Position numbers and translations under genes: made by a program | NCBI GenBank assembly: GCA_002427605.1 | Contig: DIRT01000031.1 | Coordinates: 1 to 16,707 of the forward strand | Length of the DNA: 16,707 nucleotides | Reading direction: 5' to 3' | DNA from: Bacteroidales bacterium UBA5429 | GTDB lineage: Bacteria; Bacteroidota; Bacteroidia; Bacteroidales; WCHB1-69 | The notes under the pieces: model-generated | The model's database searches: none | What the model saw: the letters and a program-made list of their open reading frames with translations, nothing else | What the model was told of the DNA's origin: nothing | Shown: positions 1 through 4,332 of the stretch, piece by piece | Position numbering within the stretch: the stretch's first letter is position 1 | Layout: each line of letters starts with the position of its first letter

Positions 1-78
1 GGACAGTTTTTTTAATTTGTTAATATTTTATTTTTCAAAGAACTTAAATAAAATATTAACAAATTAAAAAAACTGTCC
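1..78. repeat. Perfect long inverted repeat (33-bp arms, 12-nt loop)
   Basis: The left arm at 1-33 is the exact reverse complement of the right arm at 46-78, and 34-45 is an unpaired loop. The arms are almost pure A/T except for the outer GGACAG and CTGTCC ends. The left arm begins at the first base of the window, so the repeat may extend further to the left. It could be a transcription terminator hairpin, a MITE-like element with GGACAG termini, or the end of an element lying outside the window. No transposase is present. A GGGGACAC string at 87-94 follows closely and is loosely inverted relative to the CTGTCC end. Confidence 0.85.
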
Positions 79-103
79 TAATAAGAGGGGACACTTAACT
101 TTT

Positions 104-111
104 TATCTTTG
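104..111 (+). promoter_or_regulatory. Putative Bacteroidota -7 box (TATCTTTG)
   Basis: TATCTTTG matches the Bacteroidota sigma-ABfr -7 consensus TAnnTTTG exactly and lies 36 nt before the ATG at 148. No good -33 TTTG is seen at the expected distance. The same octamer occurs in front of pyrC. Confidence 0.55.
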
Positions 112-147
112 AAATAGCGAACTATTTATGGAACAAAGAAGAATAAA

Positions 148-957
148 ATGAGTAATATGAAAAAAATCATCACAGTACTGTTGATCATATTTTCATCAAC
201 ACTGTTTTCACAAGTCAATACCTTAGGCTTTTTTGAAAGAAAATGGAGCTCTCACTCAACTTTGGAGTTTTATACGGATTCCACTTTTGCTGAAAACTAC
301 ATCCATTTTTCATGTGGTAATTACAAAAGTGCCATGCCTGACACAAACTTAAGAGGTTCCTGGAGAATTGTCGGAGATACATTGTTTTTAAATTACTTCC
401 CAAACAACAACGAATCCTCTTTTAATCTGCAAAAATATTTGTTGTATGATCATAACAACTATCTAATTCCTTTTGGATACGCCGATGCTCCCTTTCTTTA
501 TTACGTTAAAACAAAAGTATTTGATTCAAAAGGAATTGAGATCAGTCCGGAACAATTAATGGAAGATTATGAATCGATAACTTCCGGAAAAGATGATACA
601 AAACGGGAAGAATTTCGGGAAAATCTCTCGCAATGGTTTTATTTTCAGAATAGAAGCACCACCAGCGACCTCCTCTTAAAGGATACCGATTTGTTCAACG
701 ACACACAATCGCCACTGATTAAAGAGGTTTTTATGATGGGACAAATCAAATACGCTTTAACGAATAAAAAAACAAAATTTAACGACTATAAAGTCAATCT
801 TTTCGGATTATACTCATTACTGGAATTTTGCGAACAAAATCCGAAAATAATTGAAAAAGAAGAAGGCATAAAACAGCTCCTATTTTTAAAAGAAAACAAA
901 AAGTTAAAAAAATGGCTGAAAGCCAAAGTAAAGTCGCATAACAAACAGTATCAATAA
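148..957 (+). CDS. Secreted hypothetical protein, possibly lipocalin-like N-terminal half
   Basis: This 269-residue protein is not recognised by name. A Sec signal peptide is visible: Lys5-Lys6, a hydrophobic stretch at about 7-19, and a likely cleavage after Ser21 before Gln22, a common arrangement in Bacteroidota exported proteins. Residues 25-100 have aromatic and glycine spacing (SSHSTLEFYTDSTF, then RGSWRIVGDTLFLNY) resembling small beta-barrel lipocalin-like proteins of this phylum; that is inference from pattern only. Residues 130-269 are charged and Lys-rich, probably helical. No T9SS C-terminal sorting domain is evident. The ATG at 148 was chosen; ATG 157 (Met4) would serve the signal peptide equally well. 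An ATG at 128 opens a 7-codon frame ending at 151 that overlaps this start as ATGA. The gene is alone, with its own -7 box upstream, and its stop codon runs straight into a heptamer array. Confidence 0.75.
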   Translation: MSNMKKIITVLLIIFSSTLFSQVNTLGFFERKWSSHSTLEFYTDSTFAENYIHFSCGNYKSAMPDTNLRGSWRIVGDTLFLNYFPNNNESSFNLQKYLLYDHNNYLIPFGYADAPFLYYVKTKVFDSKGIEISPEQLMEDYESITSGKDDTKREEFRENLSQWFYFQNRSTTSDLLLKDTDLFNDTQSPLIKEVFMMGQIKYALTNKKTKFNDYKVNLFGLYSLLEFCEQNPKIIEKEEGIKQLLFLKENKKLKKWLKAKVKSHNKQYQ

Positions 958-1031
958 TTACGAATTACGAATTACGATGAACAAACCGAACCTCTAAATT
1001 GGCTGTAGAGACGCAATGCGTTGCGTCTCTA
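956..1031. repeat. 76-bp perfect direct repeat, copy 1
   Basis: This segment is identical base for base to 2506-2581 (offset 1550). It consists of three AATTACG heptamers (956-976), a 29-nt middle starting ATGAACAAACCGAAC, and a 26-nt hairpin (1006-1031). It begins inside the TAA stop of the preceding gene. Identity ends sharply on both sides. Confidence 0.95.
1006..1031. repeat. REP-like hairpin, copy 1
   Basis: The stem TAGAGACGCAA (1006-1016) pairs perfectly with TTGCGTCTCTA (1021-1031) around the loop TGCG. It resembles repetitive extragenic palindromes. It has no U-tract, so it is not a canonical intrinsic terminator, although it could stall transcription leaving the upstream gene. A second perfect copy is at 2556-2581 and a degenerate third at 1141-1166. 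Confidence 0.8.
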
Positions 1032-1033
1032 TG

Positions 1034-1097
1034 ATTCCAGAGTGGGGAAACAAAATAACAAAAGAGTGATACCTTTTCTGCCCCCCATTTATTTAAA
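1034..1097 (+). repeat. Dispersed ~55-bp intergenic element, copy A
   Basis: It starts with ATTCCAGAGTGGGGAAA (1034-1050), has a variable middle of about 23 nt, and ends with TTTTCTGCCCCCC and an A/T-rich tail. Copy B at 2657 and inverted copy C at 16624-16684 share the same terminal blocks, but the middles differ. Confidence 0.8.
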
Positions 1098-1100
1098 TTT

Positions 1101-1128
1101 AGAAATAAGAAGTAAGAAGTAAGAAGTA
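1101..1128. repeat. Heptamer tandem array (AGAAGTA)
   Basis: Three perfect AGAAGTA units occupy 1108-1128, preceded by one variant, AGAAATA, at 1101-1107. A single AAGAAGTA also occurs at 2790-2797. Confidence 0.85.
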
Positions 1129-1140
1129 AAGACATTGCTG

Positions 1141-1166
1141 TAAAGACGCAATGCTTTGCGTCTCTA
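1141..1166. repeat. REP-like hairpin, degenerate copy
   Basis: TAAAGACGCAA and TTGCGTCTCTA form the same stem as at 1006-1031 with one mismatch, around the loop TGCT. It appears to be a diverged member of the family. Confidence 0.7.
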
Positions 1167-1172
1167 AAAATT

Positions 1173-1257
1173 CCGAAATCCGAAATCTTTTAATCCTTTA
1201 ATCCAACAAATCCTAGTCATCATCCTATCATCCTTTAATCCTATAAATCCTAATCCG
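1173..1257. repeat. CCGAAAT heptamers followed by degenerate ATCCT repeats
   Basis: Two CCGAAAT units at 1173-1186 are the complement of the ATTTCGG arrays at 2240 and 16528. From 1191 to 1257 the motif ATCCT or AATCC recurs about eight times at irregular 8-11 nt spacing. A related stretch with one indel lies at 2336-2380. Together with 956-1128 this fills the gene-free interval 958-1324; I see no gene in it. Confidence 0.7.
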
Positions 1258-1266
1258 TTTTTTTAG

Positions 1267-1274
1267 TATATTTG
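1267..1274 (+). promoter_or_regulatory. Putative -7 box (TATATTTG) of the small membrane gene pair
   Basis: TATATTTG fits the TAnnTTTG consensus and lies 50 nt before the ATG at 1325. It is probably the promoter of the two-gene unit 1325-2176. No convincing -33 element was found. Confidence 0.5.
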
Positions 1275-1324
1275 CAGATTGAATTATTAATCCTAGAATT
1301 TTTTAATCGCATCAATCCTAGTCT

Positions 1325-1678
1325 ATGAAGAAAAGAATCAAAAAAATCGGAGTTTTACAAACATCATTAATTTCTGCAATCATTACCTTTTGCCTAACAT
1401 TAGTAATTATCATCCCTATAGCGCTGATAATGGGAGTTACCGGTGGAATTTTCGGTGGATCATCCGGAGATTTCTCAGACACAATGGGAGTTGCATTAGG
1501 CGGATTACTAACCATATTCCTGCCCGTAATCTACGGAATATCAGCATTTTTGATGACTGCCCTTTGGTGCTGGATATACAATTTGATAGCACCTAAAATC
1601 GGCGGAATCGAAATCGAAGTAGAAATTATCGAAGAACCAAACATAAATTATCCGCAAAACACACAAAATGTGGAATAA
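1325..1678 (+). CDS. Small integral membrane protein, two to three TM segments
   Basis: This is a 117-residue protein with a basic N-terminus (MKKRIKKIG), a first membrane segment at about residues 12-38, and a second and possibly third in about 54-90 (GGLLTIFLPVIYGI and SAFLMTALWCWIYNLIA). A Gly-rich loop with Asp residues (TGGIFGGSSGDF) separates them. The motif YNLIAPKIGGIEIEVE after the last segment is typical of a widespread family of short bacterial membrane proteins of unknown role, which I recall without being able to name it securely. The acidic tail is probably cytoplasmic. The ATG at 1325 fits the -7 box at 1267. The next gene starts 27 nt downstream across a heptamer array, so the two are probably cotranscribed. 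The function is unknown. Confidence 0.7.
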   Translation: MKKRIKKIGVLQTSLISAIITFCLTLVIIIPIALIMGVTGGIFGGSSGDFSDTMGVALGGLLTIFLPVIYGISAFLMTALWCWIYNLIAPKIGGIEIEVEIIEEPNINYPQNTQNVE

Positions 1679-1706
1679 TTCTAATTTCTAAATTCTAAAT
1701 TTAAAA
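1679..1706. repeat. Heptamer array filling the gap between two genes (TTCTAAW)
   Basis: TTCTAAT, TTCTAAA, TTCTAAA and TTTAAAA follow in phase from the base after the stop codon at 1676-1678 to the first base of the ATG at 1706. The whole intergenic gap is therefore four heptamers (28 nt). A variant with CTCTAAA occurs near 2858-2873. Confidence 0.8.
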
Positions 1707-2176
1707 TGAACAAACCAAACAGAACCGAAAATCTCAGAAACCGCAATACAAAGTGGTTAAACATCGCATTAGGCTTTGTACTCGGAGTAATCTGTACCGT
1801 GGGCTACCTCTATATCTCCGAACCCAAAGAAAACAATAATCCCCCTCAAACAACTGAAGAACCCCAAACTACAGAAGAACCCCGAACTAGAAAAAGAGCC
1901 AAAACCGTTGGTACTGACAGAGGTGAACGAAAAAATATCCAATCCTTTGAACTCAATACTGAAAAAGGAATGATAACACTCCACACTTACATGTCCAAAG
2001 ACTCCGTCCGCACACTCATGGGACCCCCAAACACCACCAACATTCGTGTTAGTGATTATCGTCAAGAAGTCCAAGAAACCTGGAAATATAAAGGGCGAAA
2101 TAAATATACTGAGGAATTTACCATTGAATTTATTAATGGAGAATTGATATCAGTAGACCAATTCAGGGATAGGTAA
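1706..2176 (+). CDS. Single-pass membrane protein with BamE/SmpA-like C-terminal domain
   Basis: This is a 156-residue protein. An N-terminal charged region (1-17) is followed by one membrane helix (about 18-37, LNIALGFVLGVICTVGYLYI). Next is a low-complexity Pro/Thr/Glu linker with a duplicated QTTEEP unit (about 48-60) and a basic patch (RTRKRAK). Residues 88-156 contain an MSKDSVRTLMGPPNTT stretch, a W-x-Y (TWKYKG) and a final FINGELISV. This order matches the short alpha/beta folds of BamE/SmpA/OmlA-like domains; the assignment is by motif layout only. The C-terminal domain should face the periplasm. The first 15 nt of the gene differ at one base from a segment inside the 76-bp repeat, which is unusual. 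It is probably in an operon with the upstream membrane gene. Role unknown. Confidence 0.7.
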   Translation: MNKPNRTENLRNRNTKWLNIALGFVLGVICTVGYLYISEPKENNNPPQTTEEPQTTEEPRTRKRAKTVGTDRGERKNIQSFELNTEKGMITLHTYMSKDSVRTLMGPPNTTNIRVSDYRQEVQETWKYKGRNKYTEEFTIEFINGELISVDQFRDR

Positions 2177-2205
2177 CCCCCTTGAGGGAAACTAATCCTT
2201 TAATC

Positions 2206-2260
2206 AATTACAAATTACGAATCTCTTGAAGGCAGAATGATTTCGGATTTCGGATTTCGG
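2206..2260. repeat. Heptamer arrays (AATTACR then ATTTCGG)
   Basis: AATTACA and AATTACG at 2206-2219 are followed, after a short spacer, by three perfect ATTTCGG units at 2240-2260. Two different heptamers stand side by side downstream of the gene ending at 2176. The same AATTACG unit is at 956 and 2506, and the same ATTTCGG unit is at 16528. Confidence 0.85.
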
Positions 2261-2306
2261 AATGTTAATATTGGCAATTTTATAATACAATTATCAGCCA
2301 GATACA

Positions 2307-2333
2307 AAAACTGCGACAAGCTGTCGCAGTTTT
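2307..2333. terminator. Intrinsic terminator-like hairpin
   Basis: The stem AAAACTGCGACA (2307-2318) pairs perfectly with TGTCGCAGTTTT (2322-2333) around the loop AGC. A 12-bp stem ending in a T tract fits a Rho-independent terminator, usable in both directions. It lies 130 nt after the stop of the 1706-2176 gene and probably ends that unit. Confidence 0.7.
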
Positions 2334-2335
2334 GC

Positions 2336-2380
2336 CATCCATTCATCCTATTAATCCTTTCATCCTATAATTCCTAGTCA
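2336..2380. repeat. Degenerate ATCCT repeat, second copy
   Basis: The run CATCCTATTAATCCTTTC and what follows aligns with 1215-1257 with one inserted base and a few substitutions. It again has ATCCT-type units at 7-9 nt spacing. It directly precedes the short broken frame at 2378-2452. Confidence 0.55.
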
Positions 2381-2452
2381 AAAAAAATGGAACTGGTCAC
2401 AATTTGTGACCGGTTAGAATCCCTGAAACATTCTTCGGTTATTCCTTACTAA
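2378..2452 (+). pseudogene. Possible relic of an ORF6N-type phage antirepressor gene
   Basis: A short frame (ATG at 2387, TAA at 2450-2452) reads MELVTI followed by CDRLESLKHSSVIPY. From memory, the phrase LVTxCDRLxxLKHSSxxPY is typical of the middle of ORF6N/KilA-N proteins, just before a conserved AFTEHGV segment. That continuation is absent: a stop follows PY, and an in-frame TAG lies just upstream. If correct, about 24 codons of a phage-like gene survive here. The family call rests on one motif and could be chance. Part of the same DNA forms a hairpin (2391-2400 with 2406-2415). Confidence 0.3.
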
Positions 2453-2480
2453 AATAATGTCACCCCTACGGGGTTATTTT
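2451..2480. terminator. Bulged hairpin around CCCCTACGGGG
   Basis: CCCC (2463-2466) pairs with GGGG (2470-2473) across TAC, and the outer AAAATAA (2451-2457) pairs with TTATTTT (2474-2480), leaving a 5-nt bulge. The T-rich right side makes it terminator-like. It could equally be part of a repeat family. Confidence 0.4.
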
Positions 2481-2505
2481 GAAGTCGAAAGGCGAAATTA
2501 AATCC

Positions 2506-2581
2506 AATTACGAATTACGAATTACGATGAACAAACCGAACCTCTAAATTGGCTGTAGAGACGCAATGCGTTGCGTCTCTA
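2506..2581. repeat. 76-bp perfect direct repeat, copy 2
   Basis: Identical to 956-1031, including the AATTACG triplet array (2506-2526) and the REP-like hairpin (2556-2581). The two copies bracket the membrane-protein gene pair. The sequences on either side differ from those around copy 1. Confidence 0.95.
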
Positions 2582-2586
2582 CGGTT

Positions 2587-2635
2587 GTGTGCATTGGTTT
2601 ATTTATTTCCCTGATAATCAGGGTTTTCAGCACAC
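2587..2635. other. Nested stem-loop region
   Basis: An inner perfect palindrome CCCTGAT-A-ATCAGGG (2609-2623) sits inside an outer stem GTGTGC (2587-2592) paired with GCACAC (2630-2635). It lies between copy 2 of the 76-bp repeat and copy B of the 55-bp element. It may be a terminator or part of a larger repeat; function not known. Confidence 0.5.
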
Positions 2636-2656
2636 GATTTATCTAAAATGCGTGGC

Positions 2657-2716
2657 ATTCCAGAGTGGGGAAATGAATTTGCAAAAAGGGAAGTCTTTTC
2701 TGCCCCCCCTTTATTT
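2657..2716 (+). repeat. Dispersed ~55-bp intergenic element, copy B
   Basis: It starts with ATTCCAGAGTGGGGAAA (2657-2673) and ends with TTTTCTGCCCCCCC and TTTATTT. Compared with copies A and C it lacks one base in the variable middle and has a seventh C where they have A. TTCTGCC (2698-2704) can also pair with GGCAGAA (2720-2726), just outside the shared block. Confidence 0.8.
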
Positions 2717-2923
2717 GAAGGCAGAAATAAGAAGGTAGAAGGTAGAATTAAAGGCGGAAATCGGAAGGCGGAAGGCGGAATTTTTTAAGTAAGAAGTATG
2801 AGATTAGAAATATGAAATAGATCTATTGAAAAAATACAAATACCTGATATTCAAATAATTCTAAACTCTAAATTTATTCATTCTACCTTCTACCTTCTAC
2901 CTTGTAAACCGTAATTCGTAATT
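2717..2923. repeat. Cluster of heptamer arrays downstream of pepP
   Basis: This gene-free stretch holds GAAGGTA twice (2731-2744), GGAAGGC twice (2763-2776), an AAGAAGTA, TTCTAAA/CTCTAAA-like units near 2858, TTCTACC three times (2881-2901) and CGTAATT twice (2910-2923). The last array ends 3 nt from the pepP stop codon. TTCTACC is the complement of GGTAGAA, and CGTAATT that of AATTACG. With the features from 2206 on, this accounts for most of the 750-nt gap 2177-2926; no real gene is apparent. Confidence 0.75.
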
Positions 2924-2926
2924 GGA

Positions 2927-4330
2927 CTACGTCAAAGGCTCAGACCCAACGATGGCTTCCACTTCTGCGATTGATTTGGGAATCGGTTTGCCTAATACGC
3001 GGTGTCCGGTTTCGGTGATCAATACATCATCCTCAACACGAATGCCGCCGAAGCCGACATATTCGTCAATCTTGTCGTAATTCAAAAATTGAGAGAATTT
3101 ATTTTCTCTTTTCCAAATCTCGATTAAATGAGGAACGAAGTAGATTCCGGGCTCCACAGTAACCACATGACCGGGACGCAATTCTTTCGCCATTCTCAAA
3201 GAACCCCATCCAAAAATCGGACTTCTGCTGATGGTTTCGTCGTAACCAACATTATCCTCGCCAAAATCTTCCATGTCGTGAACGTCAAGTCCCATCTGGT
3301 GACCCAAACCATGAGGCATAAAAAGAGCGTGCGCACCCGCTTTAACAGACTCGGCAACATCACCCTTCATCAAACCCAATTCCTGGAGTCCTTTAGTGAT
3401 TATTGTTACCGCAATTTCATGCACATCCCTAAAATAGATGCCCGGTTTGCAAGCGGCAATACCCACCATGTTGGCGTCATATACTATTTGATAGATGGCT
3501 GCTTGCTTTGGAGTGAATTTGCCCGAAACCGGAATGGTACGGGTATTGTCGGAACAGTAGTTCATGCCGTTTTCAGCACCCATATCCATCAACAACAATC
3601 TGCCTTCCTCTAAAGTAAGATGGTGGTTGTGATTGTGTAATGTTTCGCCGTGTTGAGAAAGAATAACCGGGAAAGAAACGCCGTTGCCTCCGCTTAAAGC
3701 GATTCCTTCAACAATCCCTGCCAATTCAGCTTCCGTTCCGCCAACACGAGTTTTTTTCATCGCGGTGGTGAACATGTCATAACCGATAGCGCAAGCATCT
3801 TCAATTTCAACAATCTCTTCAGCACTTTTGATCTCTCTGAGCGCAACCACTTCCTTAATTAATGCTTGGGAAGCTTTGCCGACAACCTCTTTCACATGAC
3901 AATCTAAAAGCTGTGCCAATTTGATTATTTTTTCACCACGATAGGGGGGAAGGTAGTGGATTGTGCGGTCGCGATTTTGCTCAATATAGGTTGCCATAGC
4001 ACTGTAAGGCATCACTTTGGTAATTCCTATCAAAGCCGCCAACTCAGTCATCTTGGGCTGATCACCCATCCAGATAATATCGTCAATTTCAAAGTCATCC
4101 CCAAATAAAATGCACTCTTTGCGGTCAAAATCAATAATAGCAGCAATATTGGGAATCGATAGTCCAAAGAAATAGAGGAATGAACTATCCTGACGGTATT
4201 TGTACGTATTCGACGGATAATTCATGGATGCTTCATCGTTACTGAGGAATAAAGCAAACCCTTTGAGTTGAGTATGAAGGAGTTGTTCTCTGCGTTTAAT
4301 GTAAGTTTCAGGTGAAAATAATCTATTCAT
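2927..4330 (-). CDS. pepP: Xaa-Pro aminopeptidase (M24B metallopeptidase)
   Basis: This 467-residue protein removes the N-terminal residue from peptides with proline in second position. Residues 1-140 form the N-terminal AMP_N domain (LFLSNDEASMNYPSNTYKYR, then SSFLYFFGL). The pita-bread catalytic domain follows. Its five metal ligands are visible: Asp249 (LLMDMG), Asp261 (CSDNTRT), His344 (PHGLGHQMGLDVHDM), Glu393 (TVEPGIYF) and Glu433 (GGIRVEDDV). The catalytic-type His351 in DVHDM is also present. The Asp-Asp spacing is 12 rather than the 11 I recall for E. coli PepP, explained by one extra residue in the loop. No signal peptide is seen, so it is probably cytoplasmic. The ATG lies 2 nt after the porW stop, so the gene is translated at the end of the minus-strand operon. 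The length is normal for the family. Confidence 0.93.
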   Translation of the reverse strand: MNRLFSPETYIKRREQLLHTQLKGFALFLSNDEASMNYPSNTYKYRQDSSFLYFFGLSIPNIAAIIDFDRKECILFGDDFEIDDIIWMGDQPKMTELAALIGITKVMPYSAMATYIEQNRDRTIHYLPPYRGEKIIKLAQLLDCHVKEVVGKASQALIKEVVALREIKSAEEIVEIEDACAIGYDMFTTAMKKTRVGGTEAELAGIVEGIALSGGNGVSFPVILSQHGETLHNHNHHLTLEEGRLLLMDMGAENGMNYCSDNTRTIPVSGKFTPKQAAIYQIVYDANMVGIAACKPGIYFRDVHEIAVTIITKGLQELGLMKGDVAESVKAGAHALFMPHGLGHQMGLDVHDMEDFGEDNVGYDETISRSPIFGWGSLRMAKELRPGHVVTVEPGIYFVPHLIEIWKRENKFSQFLNYDKIDEYVGFGGIRVEDDVLITETGHRVLGKPIPKSIAEVEAIVGSEPLT

Positions 4331-4332
4331 GG

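Noticed and set aside
1..150. Insertion sequence with terminal repeats
   Set aside because: The palindrome has element-like ends, but no transposase or second end can be seen in the window.
128..151. Seven-codon leader frame overlapping the start at 148 as ATGA
   Set aside because: Too short to judge, no regulatory codon pattern, and A-rich DNA produces such frames by chance.
2648..2788. 46-codon open frame (MRGIPEWGNEFAKREV...) across copy B and the following heptamers
   Set aside because: It is made of repeat DNA read through; the related copy A is interrupted by a stop in this frame, and the tail only encodes GAAGGTA/GGAAGGC repeats.
956..2923. CRISPR array
   Set aside because: Repeats are contiguous 7-nt units without spacers of regular size, and no cas gene is present.
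3128..3613. 161-codon open frame on the plus strand
   Set aside because: It lies entirely antisense to pepP, whose active-site motifs are intact; it is a shadow frame.
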